Of a DNA stretch of 64,000 nucleotides, positions 52,083-61,819 are shown piece after piece. Position 1 is the first letter of the stretch. Each line of letters starts with the position of its first letter. The stretch covers positions 8,343 through 72,342 of the forward strand of contig CAYPFR010000010.1 in NCBI GenBank assembly GCA_964410285.1. Reading direction: 5' to 3'. The position numbers and the translations under genes were made by a program. This stretch comes from Fretibacter sp964410285. Lineage in GTDB: Bacteria; Pseudomonadota; Alphaproteobacteria; Caulobacterales; Maricaulaceae. The notes below the pieces were generated by a model. That model saw nothing but the letters and a program-made list of their open reading frames with translations, made no database searches and was not told the origin of the DNA.

Positions 52083-53981
52083 TTGAAAGATATTGAATTT
52101 AGAGCTTGGTTAGAAAAAGGCAATTGGACCGATAAATCCGTATCGCACCGTGTCAGTGTGGTAAAAAGTTTAGAGCGACTAGAATCAGGTTTAGATGATG
52201 GGCACGCCAACCTTGAAGAAGCATTCGCAGATGACGCATTCGCAGCCCTTTTAAATATTCTCATTGATTTCAAAAATGACGCAAAATCTGGAGGACAAAA
52301 TTATCGTGCTCTTATGCCAAGCTCCGACAAGCCTATAAGGCGGCTATCAAATGCGATTTCTTTTTTGAAGCAATATGCGCGATTTCTAGAAGGACAGCCG
52401 CCACCAAAGTCTTCGGACGATTGGCCAGAATTGATTGAATTAAAAAATCGATTTTTAAAGAGCTGCCCTGATTTTAAGGATTTCTCACAATCTTCAGGTT
52501 CGTATTGGGAATTGGAGCGTGAATATAAGAACAGAATTATTTCAGCGGTAAAGACTGTAGCGGCTTCAGACCTTTCAGATATAGCTGCTGGAGAGTCTAT
52601 ATTAGACATACTAACCTTTGGAAAAGGGCTTAACATTAAGAGTGGATTGCCTCTGGGCTGGCAAGCGTTAGACAAAGTCAAAAAATCTGAACAAGCTAAA
52701 AGAGATACCTATTTCTCTGCTATCGGCCAGCTATCGCGCTCAACGGCACCATTAAGCGATGCCATAACCACGGCAGGGAAAAGTCTTAGCGAATTAAAGG
52801 CGGATGGATTAACGGCATTAACAAAAGGCGTTATTCTTTCAAACATTCTTTGCACCATTGGGTGCATTCGCCCCGACGAAGCCTGCTTTGCCAAATCCAA
52901 AATTCTCAATAAACTAGGTCAATTTCTAACGGGGCAAAACCTTTTGTCTGGTCGAGATTTTAATGTCGCTGAAGTCGAAGATTTTCTCGATTTAGTTGCC
53001 CGGATTTTTCTCATCATGGAAGAAGAATGGGGTTGGAAACCTAAAGACTATTTCGATGTTCAAAGTTTTGCTTGGGCAGCATTGGATGATCGCTGGGCCG
53101 GTAATGAAAATGAAATTCCAACAGGCCTGACTGTCGAGGTCGTTCGTAAAGCTATCTCTGAATGTGACGAAGTCGGTGAAGCTAAATTTCTAACAAAATA
53201 CGGTTTTGGTGAACGTATGCGTTATCGGGTTGTGGATAGGGGTAAAACATATCCTTCTAAAGCAATCGCCTCTGTCGCCTTCAAGTTTACAGAATTCGGC
53301 GATGTAAAAGTAATTAATGGCGGTGTTTGGGGGCCACATGATGCGGGCAGAATGCTTAAATCCCTGGGATTTGAAATAATAGATACCGATGAAAAAAAAG
53401 ATGAAGCTATGACTAAGATACATCCTCTAAATCAAATCCTCTATGGCCCGCCAGGAACTGGTAAAACATGGACGAGTTCTAGAGTTGCGGTTGAGATATG
53501 CGACGGGCATGCGCCGATAGACCGCGCTGAGTTAATGAACCGATATAGGGAACTTGTGTCTGCGGGGCGAATTGCCTTTACAACTTTCCATCAGTCTATG
53601 GGTTATGAGGAGTTTGTAGAAGGATTGCGCCCAACGACAGATTCCGAATCTAGCGATGGGACCACCGGAGGTGGATTTCGGTTAGAACCGCGGAATGGTA
53701 TTTTTCGAGATATTTGCGCTCGTGCTAGACAGAGTAAATCTAAGGGTCCCAACGCTGAAGGTTATGATCTTGCAGGGCGAAAATTCTTTAAAATGTCTCT
53801 GGGACGGGCAGGCTCTGAAGAGCACATATTTGATACATCTTTTGAAAATAATTGTATTGTTTTAGGTTATGGCGGTGAAGTCGATTGGTCGGATGAGAAA
53901 TATAAAGACTATGAAACTGTAAAGAGCAAATGGCGAACTTTCGAACCGGAAGCGTCAGGCAATAACGGAAACATCGCCTAA
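52083..53981 (+). CDS. mcrB: McrB-like GTPase, 5' part ending at an in-frame TAA
   Basis: TTG start at 52083 with AAGG upstream (a TTG at 52029 inside the helicase gene is the alternative). About 632 residues: an N-terminal helical domain (WLEKGNWTDKSVSHRVSVVK), a middle domain, a small DNA-recognition-like part (YFDVQSFAWAALDDRW), then the AAA+ GTPase start with Walker A YGPPGTGKT (about 452-460) and FTTFHQSMGYEEFVEGLRP. It ends at TAA 53979-53981. The frame stays open beyond, and the downstream ORF in the same frame continues the family sequence, so this is half of one gene. Confidence 0.82.
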   Translation: MKDIEFRAWLEKGNWTDKSVSHRVSVVKSLERLESGLDDGHANLEEAFADDAFAALLNILIDFKNDAKSGGQNYRALMPSSDKPIRRLSNAISFLKQYARFLEGQPPPKSSDDWPELIELKNRFLKSCPDFKDFSQSSGSYWELEREYKNRIISAVKTVAASDLSDIAAGESILDILTFGKGLNIKSGLPLGWQALDKVKKSEQAKRDTYFSAIGQLSRSTAPLSDAITTAGKSLSELKADGLTALTKGVILSNILCTIGCIRPDEACFAKSKILNKLGQFLTGQNLLSGRDFNVAEVEDFLDLVARIFLIMEEEWGWKPKDYFDVQSFAWAALDDRWAGNENEIPTGLTVEVVRKAISECDEVGEAKFLTKYGFGERMRYRVVDRGKTYPSKAIASVAFKFTEFGDVKVINGGVWGPHDAGRMLKSLGFEIIDTDEKKDEAMTKIHPLNQILYGPPGTGKTWTSSRVAVEICDGHAPIDRAELMNRYRELVSAGRIAFTTFHQSMGYEEFVEGLRPTTDSESSDGTTGGGFRLEPRNGIFRDICARARQSKSKGPNAEGYDLAGRKFFKMSLGRAGSEEHIFDTSFENNCIVLGYGGEVDWSDEKYKDYETVKSKWRTFEPEASGNNGNIA

Positions 53982-54002
53982 GTTTGGTGTTTCCGTGGGG
54001 CT

Positions 54003-54959
54003 ATGAACATTGGTGATATAGTTATAATTTCAGACGGAAATCACAAATTTAGAGCCATTGCAGAAATAACAGGTGATTATGAATTTGTACCCCCTGCGGA
54101 AACAGACGGAGATTTTATTTCTTCAGATGGACTCTATTGCCACAGGCGCACTGTAAAGTGGCTGGCCAATCTTGATGAATCACTCCCAGCTAAAACGATT
54201 AGTGATAAAAACTTTACTCAAATAAGCTGCTACAATCTCAAAAAAGGGAAAATCAATTTTGATGTTCTACAAGATCTGATAAATCCAGCAGGCGAAAGTG
54301 AAGCAAATTCTGACGTTCCGTCCGGGGATAATTTCGTTCTTGTAATTGATGAAATAAATCGTGCAAACATATCAAAGGTCTTTGGTGAGCTTATTACACT
54401 TTTAGAGCCTGATAAGCGACTTGGCTCGGGAGAAAATGCATTAGAGGTAATTCTGCCGTACTCTGGAAATAAATTTGGAGTACCTCAAAATCTTTATATT
54501 CTAGGAACGATGAATACGGCTGACAGGTCGATTGCTCTTTTGGACACTGCTTTGCGCCGCAGATTTAGTTTTAAAGAAATGATGCCGGATTACTCAATCA
54601 TCGCTAGAACTGTTGAAGGTGTTGATCTTGGGGCTTTCTTGAAAGCCTTAAACAATCGAATTGAGTGGATGTTTGATCGAGACCACCAAATCGGACACAG
54701 CTATTTTACAAAGGTGGATAGTTTAGGTGATTTAGATCATGTCTTGCGTGAAAAAATTATACCGCTTCTAACCGAGTATTTTTATGAAGACTGGAATAAG
54801 GTTTGTGTGGCGCTTAATGATACAGGCAACCTCTTTGTTAAGAAGGAACAACTGATAGCCCCCAAACTGCAAGAGAGTGAAGAGGAAGAACGCTTTCGGT
54901 TTATGGTGAATGATAAGCCATTCCCATTGGAGGCTTATTTGACGGCCTATCAATCGTGA
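54003..54959 (+). CDS. mcrB: McrB-like GTPase, 3' part
   Basis: Same frame as the 5' part; the open frame really resumes right after the TAA (VWCFRG, then MNIGDIVI at 54003). It holds the rest of the inserted domain (HKFRAIAEITGDYEF), Walker B LVIDEINRANISKVFGELI, the McrB signature NTADRSIALLDTALRRRF and the C-terminal lid. A single CAA-to-TAA change at 53979 would explain the split. Without suppression no complete McrB ring could form, since Walker A and B are on separate products. Its TGA overlaps the McrC GTG. Confidence 0.82.
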   Translation: MNIGDIVIISDGNHKFRAIAEITGDYEFVPPAETDGDFISSDGLYCHRRTVKWLANLDESLPAKTISDKNFTQISCYNLKKGKINFDVLQDLINPAGESEANSDVPSGDNFVLVIDEINRANISKVFGELITLLEPDKRLGSGENALEVILPYSGNKFGVPQNLYILGTMNTADRSIALLDTALRRRFSFKEMMPDYSIIARTVEGVDLGAFLKALNNRIEWMFDRDHQIGHSYFTKVDSLGDLDHVLREKIIPLLTEYFYEDWNKVCVALNDTGNLFVKKEQLIAPKLQESEEEERFRFMVNDKPFPLEAYLTAYQS

Positions 54960-56260
54960 AAACTCTGACGGTTTTCGAACATTCTTATATTGCAGTTTCA
55001 GAATACGCTTCTGATCTCCACCTTCTGCCTAAAGAGGTTGACGCCCTAGACCGTGCTCAAAAATCTATGGGAGCTAACGCTTTTACATGGGCCGGACGCC
55101 GTAGAATAAAAGCCGCGCAATTTGTCGGTGTCATTGCGACGCCAAGCGTTCGTCTTGAAATTTTACCAAAGATTGAAAAAATAGAACATATTGAAACGCG
55201 CGGAACGCTTATTAAAATGATTGGCGCGGCGCTCTCTATCCCAATTTACGATGGTGACATCACACCTCTCAATACACAAGATAGAGACCTTCTAGAAATC
55301 CTTATTCTGATTTTTGCCCGGCGGTTAGCTAGTGAAGTTCGAAAGGGCTTGACCCGAAATTACAGCCGACATCGTGACGATCTTGCAAGATTACGCGGTA
55401 AGTTGGACGTTACCAAGCAATTCACAAAGTTTGCTGCTATGCCGCAGATCCTTGCTTGTGAGTTTGACGAGTTTAGCCCCGATAATCCGCTCAATCGATT
55501 GCTCGCTTGCACCACATCGCTCTTGATGAGACGCACGAGTTCATCTGGAACACAACGCCTATTGGCTGAGATTGATGCTCACTTCTCTGAAGTGTCTACC
55601 GTGACCGTTCCGCAAGCTTTGAGTGAACCAATTATATTGGATAGAAAGAATAAGAGATGGAGCGTGAGTGAAAGATTAGCACGTTTGTTATTGAAAGCCT
55701 TGTACCAAACAGTCCATGGAGGAAAGCAAGACGGCGTCGCTTTGCTTTTTGATATGAACAAGCTATTTGAAGCCTATGTGACGCAAATCGCTCAAAAGAC
55801 GCTCAGGCCATTGGGTTATAGCGTGCTTTCACAAAGGCCACAGCGCGCCTTAGTACATAATGAGTTGGGGCAAAAAGCCTTCCTTACAAAACCTGATATC
55901 TATATCGAGGGTCACGAGCAAGTTTTCATCATTGATACAAAATGGAAACCTCTTGATTTTTCAAAAACAAATTATGGAGTATCTCAATCAGATGCCTACC
56001 AAATGCATGGTTATGCGAGAGTTTATAAGGCTACAAAAACTATTCTGCTCTACCCGGAAATGGATGATAAATCAGGTATATTAGCAAATTGGACCTTTGA
56101 GAATTCGGATGCCCAATTGCAACTGGCCGCGATCGACATCTTAGACGAAAGTAAAATAGCGCAAAGCTTGTTGACGTTAGTGAAGCCGCAAAACAATTCG
56201 CTTATTGAGGCCGAAAGTTTGCAACTGCACAACCCTAAAAATTTAGCTGTGCAGGTATAA
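54956..56260 (+). CDS. mcrC: McrC-like nuclease subunit
   Basis: 434 residues. N-terminal McrC fold (GRRRIKAAQFVGVIATPSVR, LEILPKIE), central helical part (RNYSRHRDDLARLRGKLDVT, FDEFSPDNPLNRLL), and a PD-(D/E)xK nuclease with KPDIYI ... FIIDTKWK. It cuts modified DNA when driven by McrB. GTG start overlapping the mcrB stop (GTGA). It is intact although its partner carries a stop. Confidence 0.9.
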   Translation: MKTLTVFEHSYIAVSEYASDLHLLPKEVDALDRAQKSMGANAFTWAGRRRIKAAQFVGVIATPSVRLEILPKIEKIEHIETRGTLIKMIGAALSIPIYDGDITPLNTQDRDLLEILILIFARRLASEVRKGLTRNYSRHRDDLARLRGKLDVTKQFTKFAAMPQILACEFDEFSPDNPLNRLLACTTSLLMRRTSSSGTQRLLAEIDAHFSEVSTVTVPQALSEPIILDRKNKRWSVSERLARLLLKALYQTVHGGKQDGVALLFDMNKLFEAYVTQIAQKTLRPLGYSVLSQRPQRALVHNELGQKAFLTKPDIYIEGHEQVFIIDTKWKPLDFSKTNYGVSQSDAYQMHGYARVYKATKTILLYPEMDDKSGILANWTFENSDAQLQLAAIDILDESKIAQSLLTLVKPQNNSLIEAESLQLHNPKNLAVQV

Positions 56261-56265
56261 GCAAA

Positions 56266-59200
56266 GTGTATTTATCTTCGGGACAGCTTGTATTTTCTCC
56301 ATCAGACCTCATCACTTTCATGGAGTCAGAATACGCTTCTGCTATGGAGCGCTTGAAGCTTGAAGATAAGTCTGTGGCTGAATTGATGGATGCTGAAGAT
56401 GTGGTTTTGGCGAGCTTGCAAAAGAAGGGCTATGCGCATGAGGATGCGTTTACGGAGCGGCTCAAGACCCTGGGAAAGGATGTTTTAGAGACAAAGCGCG
56501 CGACGCCGCAGCAGACTTTTGAAGCCACGCTTGCGGCGATGAAGTCTGGGCAAGAGGTCATTACGCAAGGTTATTTGTCGTTAGGGCAATTTGGAGGCTT
56601 TACGGATTATCTGGTTCGGGTTCCGGGGGCCTCTAATTTTGGCGATTATCACTATGAGGTTTGGGACACGAAGCTCTCGAAAAAGCTAAAACCCTATTTT
56701 GCCATTCAGCTCTGCTGTTACATTGAAATGCTGGAAGCTATTCAGGGCGTAAGGCCCAAGCAGATGGTTGTCGTGCTGGGAGATGAGTCTGAGGCGCGGC
56801 TAAATGTCGATAATTACTTTGCCTATTATCTAAATTTGAAATCAGCATTTTTGGCGTTTCATGCGGAGCCTCCACAGGGCTTACCGGACCCAAATATCAG
56901 TAAGAGCTATGGCCGCTGGAGCGACCTTGCCCATGAACAGCTTGTTGAGCGTGATCATCTTTCCCTCGTGGCGAATATTTCTCGCTCGCAAGTCAAGAAT
57001 TTAGAGAAAGCCGGTATCGTGACCATGCAGGCTTTAGCGGAAAGTGACTTGGTCAGCATAGCTAATATGAGCACTGATGTTTTTGCGCGGGCCAAACAAC
57101 AAGCCAAATTACAAATCGCCTCCAAAGGTAAGGACAAACCTGATTATATTATACTTCCACATGAAGCAGGCGCGCAGCGGGGCCTTGCTATCTTGCCGCC
57201 GCATAGCGCAAATGATGTGTTTTTTGATATAGAAGGTTATCCTCACATAGAGGGCGGCCTCGAATATCTCTGGGGCAATACTTACTTTGATAAGAGCGGA
57301 GCGAAGCAGTTCAAAGACTTTTGGGCGCATGACTCCAAACAAGAAAAAAAGATATTTATTGAATTTATCGACTGGATTTATGGTCTTTGGCTCGAAGACC
57401 CGACCATGCATGTCTATCATTATGCCAATTACGAAATAGCCGCCATCCGCAAGCTCATGGGACGTCACGGCGTCTGCGAGGATAAGGTCGATAATCTTCT
57501 GCGCAATAACGTTTTTGTTGATTTGTATAATGTCGTGCGTCACGGCATCATGATTGGGGAGCCGCGTTATTCCATCAAGAATGTTGAACATATCTACAGG
57601 GGCAAACGAGAGACAGATGTGGCCTCTGGCGGCGAGAGCATTGTTGTTTATGAAAATTGGCGTGAAAACCCTGATGGCCTGACATGGAAAGCTTCAGAGG
57701 TTTTAAGCTCTATTCGGGATTATAATATTGATGATTGCGATAGTACGCAGGAGCTGACTGTCTGGCTGCGCACTGAACAGGCGAAGCATAATATTTCCTA
57801 TCTTGTGCCCGACGGAGAAGGCGAGAAAGAGGTGCCTGAAGAGGTCACAGACATTACCCAATTACGGGATCGTCTCTTGGAAATGTCTGAGGCTCACGCG
57901 GAGAGTGATCCAAAACGTGCCGCTCTGTTGGAGGTTTTGGCGTGGTCGCTAGAGTTTCATAGGCGTGAGAACAAACCGACATGGTGGCGGCTTTACGAAC
58001 GGCTCGGCTGGACGGAGCTTGAATTCTTTGATGACATGGACTGTCTGGCAGGCCTGACCCGTACGGCGACCGAGCCTTATTTGCCGACGCCGCGTTCGCG
58101 TAATTATATCTATGAATACAGCTACGATACAAACCAGCCCTTCAAAGGCTCCGGTAAGAAGTTCTATGTGCTGGGCGAAGAGGATATGAAGATTGAGCGC
58201 CGGGAATATGACCCTGATGCGGGGCTTATATCTTTTTCTTATAAAGAGCCTTTGCCCGATCGATTAAATATCCTGCCCGACGAATTTGTCGGACCCAGAC
58301 CTATTCCGGCGGCGATTAAGACTGTGATAGATAATTTACTTGAGGATGATTTTACGCCTTGCGCAATTGTGGATTTTTTAACCCGCTCTCGTCCTCGTAT
58401 TATAGGCTCTTCGTCGGGAAATGTAATAAAAGGTGACACCGATTTTATGGGCGAAATCATTCAGGCCGCGACAAGTCTGGACAATAGCTATTTGTGTATT
58501 CAAGGGCCGCCCGGCGCGGGGAAAACCTATACGGCTAAGCATATTATCGGTGAGCTACTCCGCCAAGGCAAACGGGTGGGTGTGTCTTCCAATAGCCATA
58601 AGGCGATTATCAACTTGATGACTGGCGTTGCTGAATATGTTGAAGGTGAGAATATAGATTGTAATATCGTCAAAGCGGGGGGCGATAAAGAAGACGCAAT
58701 TTTTGAACGTGACAACGTCAAATTTGTTAAAGCCGTTAAAGATTTTACCCCTCAGGATGCCTGCTGCTTTGGCGGTACAGCTTGGGCCTTTAGTAGTGAA
58801 CATGTCAAAGATAGCTTCGACTATCTGTTTATTGATGAGGCGGGACAAGTCTCTGTCGCGAATATGATTGGCATGAGCCAGTCCTGCAGCAATATCATTC
58901 TCATGGGCGATCAGATGCAGCTCGGACAGCCCATTCAAGGCACGCACCCCGGCGAGAGCGGCATGTCTATTCTGGATTACTTACTCGAAGATCAGGCGAC
59001 CATTCCGGCTGACATTGGCGTCTTTCTGCCTAAGACATTTCGGATGCATCCTGATGTGTGTGAATTGATTTCACGGCAAGTCTATGAAGGAAAGCTTTCT
59101 TCTGACGTCTCTACGCATAAGCATGTTGTCCAGACGGCGGGGCCATTGATTACGCAGCCATCAGGTGTCTGCTTTGTCCCGGTTAGCCATGAGGGCAACA

Positions 59201-59628
59201 CGCAAGGTAGCCCTGAGGAAGTCGAGCGCATAAAAGCTATAGCCCATGAACTTATGGGAAGTCCTTATTGGCCGGACCCTGATGGGAATGATCGCGTCAT
59301 TGGATGGGGTGATATTCTATTTGTTGCGCCTTATAACTATCAGGTTAATTTATTACGGGCAGCTTTAGGGGATGAGGCAAAGATTGGCAGCATAGACAAA
59401 TTTCAAGGCCAAGAAGCGCCGATTGTTATTCTATCAATGTGTGCCTCAGATGCAGCGGACAGTCCACGGGGCATTGATTTTCTCTTTTCTAAAAACCGGC
59501 TGAATGTGGCTATATCGCGGGCGCAAGCCTTGGCGATTATTGTAGGCAATCCGAAACTGGCGCAAACGAGTGTGAAGAGTTTGAAGCAAATGGCTCAGAT
59601 CAATTTTTTCTGTGATATTGTGAGTTAG
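56266..59628 (+). CDS. TM0106-type RecB-like nuclease fused to SF1 helicase
   Basis: 1120 residues. N-terminal RecB/Cas4-like PD-(D/E)xK nuclease (GFTDYLVRV ... YEVWDTKLSKK, about 110-140, with FAIQLCCYIEML); an RNase H-like DEDD-type domain (VFFDIEGYP near 316-325, DYNIDDC later); then a Dna2/Upf1 helicase with QGPPGAGKT (about 745), LFIDEAGQ (about 855), VAPYNYQVNLL, IDKFQGQEAPIVILS and LNVAISRAQALAIIVGN. GTG start 5 bases after McrC. A probable DNA-end processing machine in the operon. Confidence 0.88.
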   Translation: MYLSSGQLVFSPSDLITFMESEYASAMERLKLEDKSVAELMDAEDVVLASLQKKGYAHEDAFTERLKTLGKDVLETKRATPQQTFEATLAAMKSGQEVITQGYLSLGQFGGFTDYLVRVPGASNFGDYHYEVWDTKLSKKLKPYFAIQLCCYIEMLEAIQGVRPKQMVVVLGDESEARLNVDNYFAYYLNLKSAFLAFHAEPPQGLPDPNISKSYGRWSDLAHEQLVERDHLSLVANISRSQVKNLEKAGIVTMQALAESDLVSIANMSTDVFARAKQQAKLQIASKGKDKPDYIILPHEAGAQRGLAILPPHSANDVFFDIEGYPHIEGGLEYLWGNTYFDKSGAKQFKDFWAHDSKQEKKIFIEFIDWIYGLWLEDPTMHVYHYANYEIAAIRKLMGRHGVCEDKVDNLLRNNVFVDLYNVVRHGIMIGEPRYSIKNVEHIYRGKRETDVASGGESIVVYENWRENPDGLTWKASEVLSSIRDYNIDDCDSTQELTVWLRTEQAKHNISYLVPDGEGEKEVPEEVTDITQLRDRLLEMSEAHAESDPKRAALLEVLAWSLEFHRRENKPTWWRLYERLGWTELEFFDDMDCLAGLTRTATEPYLPTPRSRNYIYEYSYDTNQPFKGSGKKFYVLGEEDMKIERREYDPDAGLISFSYKEPLPDRLNILPDEFVGPRPIPAAIKTVIDNLLEDDFTPCAIVDFLTRSRPRIIGSSSGNVIKGDTDFMGEIIQAATSLDNSYLCIQGPPGAGKTYTAKHIIGELLRQGKRVGVSSNSHKAIINLMTGVAEYVEGENIDCNIVKAGGDKEDAIFERDNVKFVKAVKDFTPQDACCFGGTAWAFSSEHVKDSFDYLFIDEAGQVSVANMIGMSQSCSNIILMGDQMQLGQPIQGTHPGESGMSILDYLLEDQATIPADIGVFLPKTFRMHPDVCELISRQVYEGKLSSDVSTHKHVVQTAGPLITQPSGVCFVPVSHEGNTQGSPEEVERIKAIAHELMGSPYWPDPDGNDRVIGWGDILFVAPYNYQVNLLRAALGDEAKIGSIDKFQGQEAPIVILSMCASDAADSPRGIDFLFSKNRLNVAISRAQALAIIVGNPKLAQTSVKSLKQMAQINFFCDIVS

Positions 59629-59635
59629 GACCAAG

Positions 59636-61612
59636 ATGAAAACCAAAACTTACCGGAATCTGTTAGTGGACGTTCTTGATAGCCTTGAGGGTATTAAAGC
59701 CGCCATTTTACAAACATCAATAGATGAAGTGCGGCGAGTGAGGGTGAACTCCACAAGGGCGCTTAAAGGACTCGTCTACGTTGGCGCAACCAGTTCAACA
59801 TTAGGGATTGTCACATTATTTGGCACGGCGGGGACCGGAACAGCTATATCAACTTTAAGCGGGGCGGCTCTCACGAGCTCGCAATTGGCGTTTCTAGGGT
59901 TTGGTTCCATGGCAACGGGAGCTGTGGTTTTAGGCGCGATTGGGTTTGCGACCTGCCAAGCCGTCGGTTGGATGTATAAGACAGCGGTTTATGGAAAACC
60001 CCGCAAATTTAGTATGCTCTCAGATACTGAGGTATCTATTCTAAGTATGATTGATAGCTTAGTCGCGCCTCTTGCCGATGTGTTGGAAGCGACATCTGAA
60101 GATCACGTATATTCACGAGAGGATATTTTTCTTTATGCCTTTGATGGGCTAGCACCTTTGCAGGATTTGTTGGAAGAAGAATTTGGCTCATATATCTTTA
60201 GCGATGAAAAAGCCGCTCAAGATGAGAATAACGCCGTCAAACTTTCATTGGCGCCGAAGGACGCATTAAAGAGAAGGTTTTGGGGGCTGGTACAGGCCGT
60301 CGAGCTTATCACAAATCGCGCCTTGAATGACGTAATGACGCGATTGGAGGATGGTGTTGCGCCGGACACTTCAGTTACTCATAATCTCGTGCTCAGAGCC
60401 TTACGTCAAAGCGTTGGGCCACAAGAGGTAAATGACCTTAAACTTGCGGAATGCATAAGAGGGTTTGATCGCCCGAAAATAGAGACTGTTAAAGGGCGAG
60501 CTAAATTGATTTTACATAAGGAGTTGGAGGACCGCAAACAGCCAGATGCGCTTGAAAAGGTTGAGGGCGCTGTCATCGACACGATTAGCGGTATTGGGGA
60601 ACACGGTACAAAACTTATCAAAACAGGCGCTGAGAAAATGAGGCCTGCGGTGGGCGTATTCAAAGATGAGATGGCGCAGCCACTTTTGAATCGTGTGCCT
60701 GGCCATGATTTATTGAAACCGGACGGCAGAGTGGCAACGGCGGTTACAAATGTGGCTCCAAAAGTGCAAAACGTATTGGGTGATGCGAAGGGGTTTGGGA
60801 GTAAAATCATAGGTGATGTAAAGCGAAAGACTAAGATAGCAAAAGATAAACTCGGAGATGTCTCGGGAGCAAATGTCTTAGAGTACAACACAGAAATATC
60901 TCAGAAAGCCCCTCAATCTCGCTTGGCGTCTGTCGTCATTGCCGTCTGCTTTGAGCGCTTGATGAGTAATAGACTGCGGTATTGGACATTGGAAGAAGAC
61001 CTCGTGCTTCAAGCCCTTAGATTATCTATCCCAAGTTTATCAAAGGCTGATATTACAGAGCTTTCTTCATATTTGCGAAATAGTGATCCAGCCCAAATGC
61101 GTGGTGTCCTTGCCACAACCAAAGGAAAATATCATGAACTCATTGTTGAGCAGGCTGAAAATATGGACGGCGATGAGGTTTCAGCAAGGCTTTTTGAAGA
61201 CTTGAATCATCCCGGAAGTGACATTGAATTTATAGTAAATGGACAGGTCATTGAAGAAGTTCAGTTAAAGGCCGTCGTTTCAGAAGCGCTGATACTAGAG
61301 CATCAAAGCAAATACCCTGATATTACAATATTGGCGACAGAAGAAGCCGCCAGCCTTGTTGATGGGGTGGAAAGTTCAGGGTTTTCTAATGCGCAATTGC
61401 AGGCCGATGTTGAAGAGAGGCTAAAGGAGCTTGAGGGTGACGGAACTCTTGACAATATTGGCGATGCTTTTGTTGTGTCAGCCCTAAGCCTTGCGGCTTT
61501 AAATGCGAGGAAAATCGCCAAAGGGGATATTAGTGCGGATGATCTGCGTAAATCCGCAAATGACATTGCCGCAGGACTCACAACAACGGTTCTGCTGGAT
61601 ATGATATTCTGA
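59636..61612 (+). CDS. Unfamiliar membrane protein with QxK nuclease-like C-terminus, 658 aa
   Basis: No family recognised as a whole. Residues about 40-115 are a Gly/Ala/Thr-rich hydrophobic hairpin (VYVGATSSTLGIVTLFGTAG, FLGFGSMATGAVVLGAIGFA). The middle (about 250-430) is basic, helical and repetitive (KLIKTGAEKMRP, VQNVLGDAKGFGSKI). Near 499-545 the order YHELIVEQ, HPGSDIEF, EEVQLKA has the E ... D ... QxK spacing of PD-(D/E/Q)xK nucleases. AGGA precedes the ATG; 7 bases separate it from the helicase gene. A membrane-linked effector is a reasonable guess, not shown. Confidence 0.7.
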   Translation: MKTKTYRNLLVDVLDSLEGIKAAILQTSIDEVRRVRVNSTRALKGLVYVGATSSTLGIVTLFGTAGTGTAISTLSGAALTSSQLAFLGFGSMATGAVVLGAIGFATCQAVGWMYKTAVYGKPRKFSMLSDTEVSILSMIDSLVAPLADVLEATSEDHVYSREDIFLYAFDGLAPLQDLLEEEFGSYIFSDEKAAQDENNAVKLSLAPKDALKRRFWGLVQAVELITNRALNDVMTRLEDGVAPDTSVTHNLVLRALRQSVGPQEVNDLKLAECIRGFDRPKIETVKGRAKLILHKELEDRKQPDALEKVEGAVIDTISGIGEHGTKLIKTGAEKMRPAVGVFKDEMAQPLLNRVPGHDLLKPDGRVATAVTNVAPKVQNVLGDAKGFGSKIIGDVKRKTKIAKDKLGDVSGANVLEYNTEISQKAPQSRLASVVIAVCFERLMSNRLRYWTLEEDLVLQALRLSIPSLSKADITELSSYLRNSDPAQMRGVLATTKGKYHELIVEQAENMDGDEVSARLFEDLNHPGSDIEFIVNGQVIEEVQLKAVVSEALILEHQSKYPDITILATEEAASLVDGVESSGFSNAQLQADVEERLKELEGDGTLDNIGDAFVVSALSLAALNARKIAKGDISADDLRKSANDIAAGLTTTVLLDMIF

Positions 61613-61707
61613 TAATCTTCGCGTGCCTAAAACAACCGGACTTTTTCGGCTCGTGGAATTTCTGTTAATTAGAGTTTGGGCCTCGTTTGACTATGTTTGC
61701 TCTAATA

Positions 61708-61761
61708 TTCCTCATTATATTACTCACATTTCCTCATTTACTTACTCTAAAATTTCCTCGT
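61708..61761. promoter_or_regulatory. Three TTCCTCRT direct repeats
   Basis: TTCCTCAT (61708-61715), TTCCTCAT (61730-61737) and TTCCTCGT (61754-61761), spaced 22 and 24 bp, each preceded by a TACTC- or CTCTAA-like block. They lie about 60-110 bases before the DUF4258-like gene in the only sizeable gap of the island and probably form an operator. Confidence 0.5.
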
Positions 61762-61819
61762 ATAGTGGATGCATGAAAAACTGATGTTGCTAGTTATCAA
61801 TGCATAACTGGAGAACAAC

